From Benincasa hispida (taxonomy: Eukaryota > Streptophyta > Magnoliopsida > Cucurbitales > Cucurbitaceae), in NCBI RefSeq assembly GCF_009727055.1, contig NC_052357.1:85120447-85184446 (forward strand): DNA of 64,000 nucleotides, read 5' to 3'. The stretch's first letter is position 1; each line of letters opens with the position of its first letter. The position numbers and the translations under genes were made by a program. Below, in pieces: positions 46,406-59,308 of the stretch. Below the pieces are notes generated by a model. The model had not been told where the DNA came from. It saw only the letters and a list, made by a program, of their open reading frames with translations, and did no database searches.

Positions 46406-48182
46406 AATATCCTCTCGAATTGCAAGGATTTATGTTGACGGACTTCAAAGTCTAGATCTATAGAATGAACTGCTACTCCCAATAGATTTCCTTCCGATTT
46501 TCTAATAATCACACTTATTTTATTGATGAAGAATCAGACTTTCAGGTTGCATCTACATTAAGTTTATGTGAGGACGAGCCTTATTGTGAGGATAAGAAAA
46601 AATCTTGAGTAGGTTGCGGTATTGTATGCCTATATTTGTATTATATTTATGAAATTAAATATGATAATTTTACATACATTTAATAGATTCATTAATTAAA
46701 TAAATATATTTCAATATATTAATAAGAATGAATTAATTATAAATCAATAATAATTTTAACTATAAATACTTGAAATTGAGTAATTTATCATTAAAATTAA
46801 CCAGCTAATATACCTAATGAATCTCATATTAATTATAATATAATATTTAATTATTTTTAATTAATTAAACATTAATAATTCTAATTTTAATAAATTACAT
46901 AAGAAAATATATTTTAATAAAAAATATATTATATAAAAATTAAAAAAATGAGATAAAAATATGATATGCTAATAAAGAATATTAGTAAAGAATACTATTT
47001 TTTTTTTATAAATATGATAGGTTAATAATGAATAAAGAAATAAAATTTAGACACAATAAATAATTTACCGATCATAAATAATGAATAATGATCATATGCT
47101 CATAATGAAATATCATATTAAAATTAATCTTAGTAAATAATTGTTTGATTATAAAAAAAACAATACCTAATCAATTATTGTTATTGTAAAATGAATTTTT
47201 CTACTAACTAAATTATAGTTTACTAATTAAATATATTTGAGATATTGTTAACCAATTAATTTTTATTATAAAAATAAATTAAGTAAATATTTTAGTTTAT
47301 TATTAATTTTTTATTAAAACAAATATTTATGTTAATTTTATTAAATTAATATTAATTAATTAACTATATTTAAAATAAAATTATATAATAAAATGAAAAA
47401 CAGACAAAAAAGGGGAAAAAAAGAAAATACAAAAGAAAATTAGGAAAATAGGATGCATGAAAATTGTTTATTCTCAGACAAAATATTAAAAACGGTGAAA
47501 CAAATTTATTTTTTAGATGCGCGTATCAATTTTCATGTATAAAACTCTTAAACCAAACGATTGTTGAATCAACGGAAGTAATTATCCATTGATCAAATGG
47601 GAATAAAAATTCAATCGATAATTTTTCTTAAAGATAATTTATTTTTTTAGATATTTTAAAAGATACTTTTAGATAACTTTTTTTTAATGACTACTTTTGG
47701 ATAACTTAATTTCAGATAAATTATTATTCTCTTACTTTTAGATAACTTAATTTCAGATAAATTATTATTCACTTTATAATTATCAATAAAACTTTCTTTT
47801 TCACATTTAATTATGCCGAAATTAATTTTAAGACTCTCGTTCCAAAAATTTATTCATTTGCAGGCGGCGTAGGTAATATAAGTACGTTATCGATTACTTT
47901 ACTTCAATGAGTATATACACAATTACATACAAATATAGTTTGTTTATTATGTCAGTACATGTGCTATATACACAATAATTATGTTTTCTTAAGTATTTAG
48001 AATTGGAAATTTCGAATCACAAATCTTTTAAATTAGTTGAGCTATGTCCAGCTTGAAGTTAATAATTTTTTTTATCATTATTGAAAATAAATTTATTTAA
48101 AACATGATTTGATTTTTTAAGATTTTATTTTCTAAAAAACAATTTTTTAAAAAAATAAGATTATCTTTGGATTATCATTTAC
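46406..48182. other. AT-rich spacer
   Basis: No gene seen. A tandem pair of about 34 bp (ggataacttaatttcagata and agataacttaatttcagata) lies at 47700-47770. Confidence 0.55.
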
Positions 48183-48185
48183 TAA

Positions 48186-48731
48186 GATCCTGTTTGGTAA
48201 TCATTTCGTTTTTTTTAATTAAGCTTATATTCTCTTAGTTTCTTATTATGATTTGCATATTTCTTAAATAGAAAAGTTAAAAACTTAATCAAAATCTAAA
48301 AACAAAACAAGATTTTAAAAACTATTTTTTAAAAAATTTTCAAATTTTGGATTGGTTTTTTAAAATATGGATAGAAAGTAGATACTAAAACAAGATAGCT
48401 AGAGGTGGGAGAGGTATCTAAAAGCTTAATTTTCAAAAACTAAAAACCAAAAACTAGGTTATGTTTGGTAACTATTTGATTTTTTGTTTTTATTTTTTAA
48501 AATTAAGCATCCCACATTTTTTACAATAATCTACATTTTTTTAAGTACAAGTATTTGAATTCTTAGCCAATTCTAAAAAAAAAAAATAATTTTTTTGAAA
48601 ACTTTATCAAATTTGACTTAATTTTTTAAATCATGGATGAAAAGTAGATAAAAGTTTGGAAGTGAAAGTAGTGTACATAGATTTAATTTTAAAAAATAAA
48701 AAATAAAGATAAAATGATTATGAAACAGACC
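48186..48731. mobile_element. Tourist-like MITE, 546 bp
   Basis: TAA target duplications (48183-48185 and 48732-48734) flank inverted ends GATCCTGTTTGGTAATCAT and GGTCTGTTTCATAATCAT (complement). An internal gttatgtttggtaactattt at about 48459 suggests that it is made of two related units. No coding capacity. Confidence 0.65.
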
Positions 48732-48734
48732 TAA

Positions 48735-49462
48735 ATGATTATGAAAGACGATCTAAAGGTATTGGTTGGAATATTGATAGTCATGGCTAAGATTTGATTT
48801 GAGGCTACATTTCAAATGTCTGTAAAAAATAGCCCCCCCCAAAAAAATCAATTGTAAGTTCGGTATTTTTTAGGTAGCTACCTCGGGTTTGCCTATTGGC
48901 CAAAAAGGAAAATAAATTGAAATTGGGTTACGATCTTTGACTTTTGTGGACCAAAAATATTTACTTTGGAACGCAATTTTAAAGTGTATTTCTCAAAATC
49001 CACGTGGCATTTTCCCGGTCAAATAATCTTCAAGCGCTGATCAATCACGTGGGCGGTTGCACGTAGAGTCCAATTCGTAGACGGATTCGGATCGGGTCGG
49101 ATCCGCAAGTTCATCTTCGTCAATCCTAAATACAAAAGGAACGGCAAAACAAAAACTAGAACAGTAGGAATCTTCCTTCCATTTGTATATATAACAACAT
49201 TCAGTTCTTCTCCTGTTCAGATTTATTAACGGGGAAAGGAGGATTTGTTCGTGATTGTTTACCGCCAAATCTTTATCGCAATCATCGAGTCAGTACCTTT
49301 TTTGTTTGTTTCGTTGAATTGAATCCCTAGTTTTTGAATTTCTTTCGTTCCGATTTGTATTCTGTTTGCGAGAAGAGGCGGGAAGTGCCTAATCGTTGCT
49401 TAGGTTGTGTGGTACATTTGCAGGCGGAGAAACATTCAAGTTTTTTATCACCAAGGACAGCA
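48735..49462 (+). promoter_or_regulatory. COQ10 promoter and leader
   Basis: Two G-box cores: CACGTGGC at 49001-49008 and CACGTGGG at 49046-49053. The leader may contain an intron ending at tttgcag (about 49424), because the sequence from there reads into the first exon. No TATA box stands out. Confidence 0.55.
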
Positions 49463-52400
49463 ATGCCGCCGTTTCTGTCTACCTCGAAGGTCGTTGAGTC
49501 ATTGATTTCGCGTAGAGGTGGTATCAGACATGCGATCAAATACGCTAGGTGTAATGCCGAGTCGTGGAAGTATCAAAACGTTCGACATTTAAGGTGTATT
49601 CCCGGCGTTCAGACCTCGACGATTTATAGACTGTTCGATCAGGACCGTAAGATTTCCGAGAGCTTCCGTGATATTAGTGCTGTACAATCGAGACGATTTC
49701 TTGGCTGTGGAGACGGGGCAGAGACCGGCGTTTTATCCAAAATTTATGAAGAGAGGCGCGTAATGGGGTAAACAAATTAATCTTCTTTTGCGCTATATAT
49801 AATATGCGGTTTTCTACGTTTTGGTTAGCAAACATTAGTATAGGAATTTGGATTTGTCTTATCGTGGTCCTGCATTGTCTAGGGGATTGAATTAGCTTTG
49901 TTAATAAAGGCTTTTATTTTATTTTTCTATTGAGAATCTGAAGCATTTGAGGAGGTATTTGACTTAGCTTCCTTCCTTTCACGTTTGATGTTAGCCAAAA
50001 AATTGGTTGATCATGAAATTTTATGTTTACATTGTTAGTGGTTGTTGCTGAGCTAATTACATCTTTTAAATTGTTATTAGGTATTCTCCGGAACAGTTAT
50101 TTGACGTAGTTGCTGCTGTAGACATGTACCATGATTTTGTTCCTTGGTGCCAGCGGTCAGAGGTACTAAAAAAGTATCCTGATGGATCCTTTGATGCTGA
50201 ACTAGAGATTGGCTTTAAATTTCTTGTTGAGAGTTACATTTCACACGTAGAGATGAACAGACCAAAATCTATAAAGGTAATGAACTCATCCATAACTTAT
50301 CATGAATTTCTCATACTGAATTGGTAACTCATGCGGCTAGCTAGTGGTGATATTATCGTGGTTGATATTCAGAACCAAGGATTTTAGGGTATCAGTTAGT
50401 TTATGTTTGTGTTACATTGGGTAACACGACGATGTGGTGGATGCTTAAAAGAGGTCCAAGAAATTTGGAGATGTTAGGTGGTGTAGATTTCTTTTTATCT
50501 TCCAGTATTATTTTAGAGGGCTCAAGCATGTTGCATGTGTGATTTCATAGTCCATTGATAAATCGTATATATCAGGTTTTACAATCTTAACAGTAAGCTT
50601 AAATGCACATGGACTTTGGTCAAAGAAAAAAACGTGAGCCATGTTGGTGTACAGGTTGCATGCTTTTGAACATCAACTTATAGATCATGCCTTCACACAT
50701 TTACTTCATATGCCTGGTTTTGATTTGTTCCAGACTTGTTTGTATTTTCTTCCATGCATAAGAAAGAAAATGTTATTCTTTTAGACACGAACACGACAAG
50801 AAAAATTTAAATTGCACACTAAGATTAAATAATCGGCAATGCACAGTGTTGGAAATATGGGCATATTGATATTAATAAGTGAAGGGTTGTTTTTACAATG
50901 TGTTGGCGACAGATTGTTGGCATTTTGAAATCGTTTCTGACACATTGATATATCAAGAATATTGGACACATGCATGATAATGAAACAATTACATGCCTGC
51001 AACATCTCTCCTACATGGACACTGTCTTTTACCGATGCCACTAGCATTGATATATTGCTAATCAACAGCATGTCGCCAATTTTGAAGTAGTCTATCTTTT
51101 CTAGTTGCAGGCAGCATTGTGCAGTGTTGTCTTTGAAGTGTTTAAGTAGGAAGTTTGCGCTCTATAGTCCTGAGAGGCACTGCTTTATATTGTAATTCAA
51201 TGTCGGAAATTGGTTGACATGCTTTATTGAAAGAGAAAAAAAAATTGTATAGAATTTTAGGGGCTGGCTATAAACAAGACTTCTTCATACCTTCACTCAG
51301 ACCATATGAGGAAGAGCACTCCATCCTATTAGACTCTTCATCTCCTTTTTGGTTCTGTTATCTCTCTCTCCCTCCCCCTCCCCCTCCCTTTTTCTTTTCA
51401 TTTCTTTTCTTTCCTTTCATTTTTTCTCTTTCTTTTTAACTCTCTCCAGGCTTTTCCCTCTTTTTCAAATCCTTCTCTAGAAGTCCAAAAGTAAGCCAAG
51501 TACATGTTCAATTTGTGCAGCAGTAGCAGTCGAGTCTTTAGTGAAAACAAAAATGCATTGAATTTTTTAGATGTTTTCCTATAAACAAGACAATTTTCTC
51601 GCTTTCACTCACATCATTAGAGCAAGCACACTCCTTTCACCACTAGAGTCTCCATTTAGATGTTTTCCTATAAACAAGACAATTTTCTCGCTTTCACTCA
51701 CATCATTAGAGCAAGCACACTCCTTTCACCACTAGAGTCTCCATTTCCCTTGTTAATATTGTTGCCCGATCGTTTTTCTATTATTGAATGGTGTTAGAAT
51801 ATAGACCTTTTTTAAAAGAAGAATTAACAAATCAATAATATTCTCCAATTCTTAGTTTTCAGTACTGTCTATTCCTGTATTCATGTGTACACTAGACACA
51901 AAATATTGATATATGTATCTATAAAGCATTTTTTGCTCTTGATTGCCCAAACTTTTGATGTTTAATAGGCATCGTACTGATTGTCTTGATTGCTCTTTCC
52001 ACTTACAGACTACAGTATCTCGAAGTGCGCTTTTTGACCACTTGATAAATACTTGGGAGTTCAATCCGGGACCGATTCCAGGGACTTGCAACCTTTACTT
52101 TTTGGTAGATTTTAAGTTCCAGTCTCCACTTTATCGACAGGTAAAGCTCTCTCTCACTCCAAGCATCCTTCCTCATTTCAAATTTCAAATCTCAAATTTC
52201 AATTATATCATGGGCATTGAGCAGGAATGCTAAGGACTCCTGTTGAAGTCTAGCATTTAGTCTCTGACTCTCAATTTAAAAGAAACAGTAATAATAACAA
52301 TGTAGCCTCCTTTGCTTTGTGGCCTTACCTGTGGTAGAGTATGAGGTTCCTCAAGGCTGGCTGCTTCTATAACTGATGAATAGAGACCGAAATTATATTC

Positions 52401-52957
52401 GTTAATTTTGACATCTAAACTTTGAGTGAAATGCCATTGCCAGCTATGCCTTAAATATGAAACTGGCAAATTTATCTAACCTGTTATTATGCGCTTGAGA
52501 GCATAATATTTGAACAATTTTATTGGAAATCTCATCTCAATTGATCCCGTGGCTGCTTTTAACAAAATTCAAAATTGCTGGCCGATCCTGTAGTTTTGTA
52601 TACTGTTTTCATTTGTAACTGTCTACTAAAGCATTACTCAATTGGTTAAGTCATTATACCTCAACCAAAAAATTCGAAGTTAGAATATCCACTCTCACTA
52701 ACGGTTGAACTCAATTGGTAAATAAATAAATTCAGGATGTATTAAATATGTTTTGTTTCATACTGCCAGCTGTTTTGTCACCATAGTCTCTTACAGCCTA
52801 TCATTATGATTTCTCATATGACATTCTTTTTCAGGTGGCTTCAGTGTTCTTTAAGGAGGTCGTCTCAAAACTGGTTGGTTCATTTAATGAACGCTGCCGT
52901 TTGATATATGGTCCAGGGGTTCCAGTCCTTGAAAATTCATACAGCCAACGAGCTTAA
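49463..52957 (+). CDS. COQ10: Coenzyme Q-binding protein COQ10, mitochondrial
   Basis: START/polyketide-cyclase-fold lipid carrier of the inner mitochondrial membrane. It binds ubiquinone and is needed for efficient Q synthesis and respiratory electron transfer in yeast and other eukaryotes. Exons: 49463-49767, 50081-50276, 52009-52140, 52835-52957, GT-AG with matching phases, 251 aa, the usual plant length. The Arg/Ser-rich N-terminus (SLISRRGGIRHAIKYAR) fits a mitochondrial targeting peptide. The domain includes RRFLGCG near residue 80, then EERRVMGYSPEQLFDVVAAV with YHDFVPWC at 118-125. SFDAELEIGFKFLVESYISH and SALFDHLINTWEFNPGP follow. The chain ends with VDFKFQSPLYRQVASVFFKE and the short C-terminus VPVLENSYSQRA. 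Intron 2 is long (1.7 kb) and carries a tandem duplication. An in-frame upstream non-ATG extension is ignored. Confidence 0.92.
51568..51745. repeat. Perfect 89-bp tandem duplication in COQ10 intron 2
   Basis: Two identical copies (51568-51656 and 51657-51745) starting tagatgttttcctataaaca. A diverged relative (gctataaacaagacttcttc, about 51265) lies upstream in the same intron. Confidence 0.9.
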
Positions 52958-55450
52958 ATTTGTTGAAATTTTTCATAAGATGTATCATTTGATTGAGGAT
53001 ATTTAGCGAGAATGAATTTAGAATTGACAGAATCCTCATAGAGAGCAGATAGGGAAGTAGAAGTATCCTAAATTTGACTGATTAATGCACCTTCTGGGTA
53101 ACTTGCAGCTTGCTTATTTTGCTGTGGCCCATCAAAAGACATTAATTATTTGGTTGAATTTTCATTTGTTTTCTTTTATTTCTAGTTCTTGTAATTGTTC
53201 ACCTTTTCTTGTTTAACATTTAGAGTATGATTCGACACCTTTATGAATGTTGTTTATTCTTGTTAGAATAGGTCACATGCTGCTCTAGAAAAAATAATAT
53301 TTCAAGTTTTAGGCTGTATTTTGCAGGTTATATCCGTACATATGAATCGACTGGCACTTGATATCCTCCATTCTTTAGTTATGATTTTCAAATAATTAAC
53401 CAACTTGGTATGGAATTTAGAGCGCGTTTTTAACCACTAGTTATAATCTCAATTATTTTAATTGGCGATCATAAGTAACTCATCATTATCACTATGATTA
53501 AAGATAACAATGAAATTGTCTTCTAGATTTGTAGAGAAGAAATTGAAATTAAAATGTTTTAACATAATCAAATAGAGTTAAAACATGGTGAACTAAGGAA
53601 TTTAGGGTGCGATTTTATTTTCGGGGTTTAATTTAGGATATATGTTTTAATCACTAGTAATTAGCAATTTTAAGTAACTCATCATATGAAATTGTCTTTA
53701 AATGAAATCGAAATTAAATTATATGGTGAAATTATTTAGAAAAGAATCTCAAATTTACATTAAGGGGTTATCAACGTGATGCCATTTAAAACAAATTTTC
53801 TAAAACATAGAGAATGAAATGTAATTTGACCTAAGAACACGTGTTTCTTTTCGTCTATTTCCCAGTCACTTGTAGGGAAAGGGACCAGCTAGCAGCAAGT
53901 ACAATTATTAGCAGCAACAATATAAACACCAATTTCGTCATATTTTCTCCTTCAACCATACCTACCATACGATACAATGGGTCCCAGTTGGTGATGTTAT
54001 GGACCAACTAAACGTTTGGGCTGGGCCCTTCTATCATGGACTTCTTTAGGATCTTGTTGGCCTTTTGGGTTTGTTCCTCTGATATGGTTTGTTTCATCTA
54101 ATTTTTTCACCTTTCTCATCTTCTCTTTTTATTTGGAAGGTGGAGAAAGTATTTCATCTTTTTTCTCATTCCTTCCTTTTTTTCTTATGTGAAAAAAAAA
54201 AAAATAATAAATCTTGGAGTCACCAAAAGAAAATTTTGGCTATTGGATGACAGATTGGAAAAAGTGAAAGTGACCTCAAATAGTAACAAGATAGAGATAG
54301 AGAAAAAACCAAAAAGAAAAAATTTAAGAAAAAAAAAAAGAGAGACAAATCATATGCGGTTTCTATCGGAAGATACTCAAACAGTTGTCACTCAATGTCT
54401 CCTAACTTTGTTTCATCGATTTCAATCCATCATTTTAAGAATTTCAAAAAAGACTCCACCAAAAAAGCGATTTTTGGCAAATTAGATAACCTAAAGTACA
54501 AAAGTGGATAAAAAAATATCTTAACTTGATATGTGGTTCATAGTTAGTGCTTTAGTAGTGGACGATGGATAAAGTTTTAAATGGTTTTTTAAATAAAAAA
54601 ATACTTTTCAAATATGGGTAAACAACTAATCTAAAATAATTGAAAATTGGAAATCGGAAATCTAACTCCATCCTTAATCTCCTGAATTGGAAAAATCACA
54701 AAAATCAATCAAATTAACAAACCTAGCAGCATACTAGGCAACACGATTAGCGTTCTACTGCACATATAGGGATAAAATAAGGAGACAAGACCCAACTCAC
54801 TCCTCAAATTTTGAAGTTGTTATGTATTATAGGTGTGTATGTGTATGATTGAAATAGTAAAAGAAGAGAAAAAAAAGGGTAGTGAACTTTAGGGTTAAGA
54901 AATGAAGGAAACCTATGATTACTTATAGTGCAGAAGACAAGAGGTGTCATGATCTTGACTGAGTTGCCCGTGGAATGCCATGGCCTTTGAAGCACTATAT
55001 CCAATAATTCATTCACTTTGAGAGATACTCTTCCAGCTGGATCTGCTGCAAGAAATTATGAATTGGGTCCCTTCCCTTTCCCTTCATTGCCAATCCAAAT
55101 CCCCCATGCCAATTTCTACCTTTTCCTTGTCCCAAAAGTTCTTGCCACGTAAGTAACCATTGATTTCAACATACTTCAATTCGTCCAGATATTAAGTTTT
55201 TGTTAGTGAAAATTTAAAAGTGTTAATTGAAAATAAAAAGGTAATTTTAAAATCCCCATTGTTTTGTTTAGTTTGAGAAGTGGAATCTCCTTCTTATACT
55301 CTTATCTTGAATTATAGGTTTGGGTCTCAAAGGATAACTATATTTTAGAAGGATTGAGAAGATAGGTAATTGTAATTATTTTTTTTTTCTTTTTTTATTA
55401 AAAATAATTATTATTTTAATCTTTTTTATTTTATTTTATCATTATTATTA
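52958..55450. other. COQ10 3' region and spacer
   Basis: 3' UTR, then AT-rich DNA with a related sequence pair around 53415-53540 and 53605-53710 (taagtaactcatcat in both). Site II-like TGGGCT/TGGGCC occur at 54017-54027 with no convincing gene next to them. No gene was recognised. The lysine-rich frame at 54189-54485 comes from A-rich sequence. Confidence 0.5.
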
Positions 55451-55591
55451 AATAAAAGAAAGAGTGGTCTTCCACCCACATTGCCGTTCCAGTCTTCTCC
55501 CGGCATCTTACGCATGGCCTTCGCGCACGTTTTGTGGTTACGTGCGTCCCTCTCCCCCATCAGTTTTGTGCAACGGTTGGCCTTCAAGGTC

Positions 55592-55599
55592 TATAAATA
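55592..55599 (+). promoter_or_regulatory. TATA box of a possible short transcription unit
   Basis: TATAAATA in ggtctataaatatagcc, followed after about 30 bp by tctaaacacaac and a CT-rich leader (55631-55660), the usual look of a plant core promoter. ACGTGCG at about 55539 lies upstream. Confidence 0.55.
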
Positions 55600-55766
55600 T
55601 AGCCGAATTCCTTCATTCTAAACACAACAATTTTCTCTTCTCTTCTCTACTTACTTCCAGCTATTCTTTCATCCAGTTTTACATTTCCAAGCAATTTACA
55701 TATTAAAGGATGTGAGTATTCCTATTAAGTTTTGGTGCAGCTTCGATTGAGACATATTTCATTTTA

Positions 55767-55838
55767 ATGGATTGTTGGGGACAGTGTGACAATTTTTTGG
55801 ACTGCTTGCACAAGGGGAAGAGCTGTGAAATGTCTTAA
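55767..55838 (+). CDS. Possible cysteine-rich micropeptide, 23 aa
   Basis: ATG to TAA gives a 23-residue frame, MDCWGQCDNFLDCLHKGKSC followed by EMS, with four cysteines spaced C-X3-C-X5-C-X6-C. It is the first ATG I can find of any size after the CT-rich leader that continues for more than a few codons, and it lies about 145 bp after the expected transcript start. I do not recognise the peptide and it has no signal sequence. A competing reading is that the ORF lies in an intron (GTGAGT at 55712, TTTTGCAG ending 55887) of a non-coding or leader transcript. Short ORFs arise by chance, so this is tentative. Confidence 0.3.
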   Translation: MDCWGQCDNFLDCLHKGKSCEMS

Positions 55839-56127
55839 AGGGAGTGAGTTTTGCGACTCAGCCTATAACCAATCTTCTGTTTTGCAGGGTTTTTTTTTTT
55901 CGATGATAAACGTCATTCGTTTGCAATCATTTTCTGTCTAGTGGAGGTAGCTATTCCAACAATTTAGTTTAAATTCATTTCTTAGGTCTTTCATAATTCC
56001 TTTATTGTAGTTATTTTTTTTTTTTTTACTAAATATTTGATTTTTTAACAAAATTTAAAAAATAATAACAAATTATTAATTACTTTTTTTCAAAATTTGA
56101 CTTGCTTTTTGAAAACACTGAAGTAAA
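55839..56127. other. Spacer after the micro-ORF
   Basis: Contains the possible acceptor ttttgcag (ends 55887), then AT-rich DNA. No gene seen. Confidence 0.4.
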
Positions 56128-56458
56128 GGCTCATTTGGATTGACTAGAGAAAAAAATGTTTTCAAAATAAATCATTTTTATTTAAGCTATTTTGATAAAA
56201 AAAAAAAAAACTGTTTAAAATATATTTCGATAGTGTTTTAAAAACTATATTAGTAGTTGTCAAACACTTTATTTTTTTTAAAATGATATTTTTTTCAATT
56301 GTTTTTTTAGATTAACTTGAAAAATAAAACGAAACACATCATAAATAGCAAAACAGGGAAATGAGTGGCCTTCAAAAAGAAAAGAAAAAGAAATGTGAAG
56401 ATAATGTTTATAAATTTAATTCAAAAGAGAAAAAAAAAAGGGTAAACCAAACAAGACC
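56128..56458. mobile_element. Possible MITE with GTTTGG-type ends
   Basis: The left end GGCTCATTTGGATTGA is an imperfect inverted match of the right end GGTAAACCAAACAAGACC. Flanks are TAA-like, but the two sides do not align perfectly. The interior is AT-rich. Confidence 0.4.
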
Positions 56459-57512
56459 TAAATTCCTATGAGTTTATTTATTGAGTAAGCTAATTCAATG
56501 AATCACTTTAACTTCTTATTAAAAAAAACTTACAATGTGAAATTTATATATTATATTATAAAATAGTTTTTTGTTTGGATAATACGTGAGAGAGGATTGA
56601 ACTTTAAACTTTGAGGTTAATAATATAGATTTATATCGATTGAGTTATGTTCTTTAACAACTTATACAAGTTATAGAATGAAAAACATACATAAATTATA
56701 CAAACATAATTATTAAATAGATGTTTTTAGATTAAAAAAAGAGGGTGGTTAGCTATGAATATCATCAACGTCCTAATTTATAATATGTTTTTATTATTGT
56801 TGTTATTATTATTCTAATGAATCCATATTTAGTAGAACTTTAATGTCTGATATTACCATGAAAAAAATCTTCTATTTTATCATATAATAATTATTTGAAT
56901 TTCTGATTTCAAAGTCGATGGTATAAATCTCACCCACCGTAAAGAAAAAAAAACATAAATAAAAAGCATACTAAATAAAACAAATGAAATATAACAACTT
57001 TCAAGTATTATGGATGAAGAAAAAAATACAATATTTACACACGTATATATAATAGGAACATAATAAAAATGAAACTGTTTGTTAATTTAATTAGACTTTA
57101 AAAGTGAGCAGTGATCGAAGCGAGCGAGCCCATGAACTGAAAAGGATGTAAACCAACAATTTGGCACGTGCGGTCAACTTTTGGAATATTAAATTTATCT
57201 CTAATCGCTGTATTTCTAATACGTCTATGAATCTGACCTCTATAAATCTTATTTTATAACTTTTTAAGTCTAAAGTATTTAATAAATCTCTGACTTATAA
57301 AAAAAATTAAATTAATACTTAAATAAGATGTAAAATTAAATTGTGTATACTAAAATTATACACTTTCAATTCTATTTGATAAATCTATGAATTTTTTAAA
57401 GAAGTGTCGGGCAAAATCCTATTAAACACACAATTGAAAGTTCAAAAACTTGTTATAAAATGAAATTAGTGACTTATTAAACACATTTTAAAATTCAGAG
57501 GACTATTAATTA
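56459..57512. other. AT-rich spacer
   Basis: No gene, RNA or clear repeat recognised. Confidence 0.5.
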
Positions 57513-57516
57513 AACA

Positions 57517-57990
57517 TGTTAGCGTGGGAAACTTACACGTGAGTCCTAGTTCATTTCTTCGAACCAGTCCTTTGGTCTAACATCGTCTATGGAGCTAACT
57601 TGTGTGAAAGTACTCAATAATGTGGAGTCGAGTCGAGTACACTTCAAATGCCTAGGATAGTAAAGGAGTATTTAGCTCAGCTAAACACATAGAGATTAGA
57701 GTCTCTCACTTGGAGTTCACTTATTTGTCCCCATGTAGTTGTCAAAAGGGGGGCTATTTATAAGGTTCTTTCTTTGACACCTAATTTGGATTATCTGTAA
57801 CGTCGGGAGAGAGGTAAGGTGATTATGACCTTTGAGGTTGTAAAGTGCCAATATGGAAGAGTTTGACTGACTTATTTCCCTTTTGGTATAATTTTGTGAG
57901 TTATCTAGTCCACCTGAAATTCGAGAGTTTAACTTTTCTTGGACTTGGACCCGTCTATAGACTTTGGGCCTTACTAAACAACCTTCAACA
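57517..57990 (-). mobile_element. Probable solo LTR, 474 bp
   Basis: Termini TGTTAGCG...CTTCAACA (TGTT/AACA) with 4-bp repeats AACA on both sides (57513-57516 and 57991-57994). On the minus strand ccttataaatag (about 57755) would be a TATA box. It is GC-richer than its surroundings. No second copy lies in the window for confirmation. Confidence 0.55.
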
Positions 57991-59032
57991 AACAGATAAA
58001 ATTCAACATTGAAAGTTAAAAGATTTATTAGTCTAATAATATATTTAACTCAAACTTACAACTTTAGAAGCTAAAATAATAATATAAATATTTTTGGTGA
58101 TATGGTTTTTGGGGGGCTTTAGTTTTTAAAAAATTCTACTTGCTTTTCACAATTTCCTTTAAACATATTTTCATATTTTCCCAACTAAGCAAAAACGAGT
58201 ATTTTAAAATTATTTTTTAAGTTAAAAAAAATTGACTTGGTTTTTTAAACCAATCTTAAAATAGATAACAAAAACAAATAAATAAATAAAAGAAGTGTTT
58301 AATTATATTCTGAATTTTTCCAAATATTTATCAGAAACAAACTTATACTCTCTTAAGAAAAAAAAAAATAGTTAGATAGGAATATTTGTGAAACAAAACC
58401 TTGTGGAAAGTGTAATGATATGGCTGAATGGTGCATTGTGGGTTAAGTCCCCCATCAATTATCCACCACCTTCCAACTCCCTTCACTCCATTTTAATGTG
58501 TTAAACATTAATACAAGACTTTATGTTTAATTTAATTTTTAAATCGAATAGCTAGCTACGAAACCACCCATTCTAATTTAATACAAACCATACATTCAAG
58601 CTCTCAAATATCATGTCAATTCTTTTAACTCGGTCTAATTTAGAGTAAAGTTATATTCATTTTTCTAAAGGTTATCTCATTATGTATGTGACTTATAATC
58701 TCAATAATTTCAATTTTTTTCTATATTAAAATTCCTTTATTGTGGTTGTCAATAATGAATAATACAATATAACCTTAAAGATATAATATGCCTTTCTAAT
58801 CTATAGATGAATGGACTTCGTTTAAAGAATAAAACATTAATATTGTTGACTTAGATTTATCCAAGCTAAAATAATATAATTAGCAAAATAATGCCTTAAA
58901 AATAGAAATAAAGTTAAGCACTTATTAGTTCATGTAATTCATTTATTTAGTGTATTTATCTCGATAAAACTAAATGTATGAATGACCTCTTACAGATCAT
59001 AAAATTAAATTTAGATTTATCAACTATGTTTG

Positions 59033-59056
59033 AATAATAATAATAATAATAATAAT
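59033..59056. repeat. (AAT)n microsatellite
   Basis: About eight AAT/ATA units after tttg. Confidence 0.85.
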
Positions 59057-59225
59057 AGTAAATTGGTTTAACAAGTTTGGATGGATATCGTGAAAATGAA
59101 TTATAAAAGGGAAAAAAAAAAAGAATAAACAATTTTTCTGGTAGATTTGACCAAATAAGTTTAAAAGGTTAGACACATAACCCTGACTTATTAGCAAAAA
59201 TAGCAAAAAAACAAATTCAACCAAC

Positions 59226-59308
59226 TTGATACATTTAATACCTTTGATATACTTAATATGTTATTGATATACACTTGATATACTATTGATACACACTTGA
59301 TACACGGT
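59226..59308. repeat. Short tandem repeat, ttgataca type
   Basis: Variants of ttgatatac and ttgatacac with spacing of about 12-17 bp, six or so copies. Confidence 0.75.

Noticed and set aside
54189..54485. 98-codon lysine-rich frame
   Set aside because: Composition comes from A-rich sequence; no domain, no promoter or splice context.
54804..55080. Minus-strand frame with RPWHSTGNSVKIMTPLVF as a possible gene
   Set aside because: Open for about 90 codons but matches no family I know, and no splice partner or promoter supports it.
55440..55960. Possible miRNA precursor or phosphate-starvation RNA
   Set aside because: I compared by eye with common conserved plant miRNAs (such as miR156, 169, 394, 398, 399) and the IPS1 motif and saw no match or clear hairpin.
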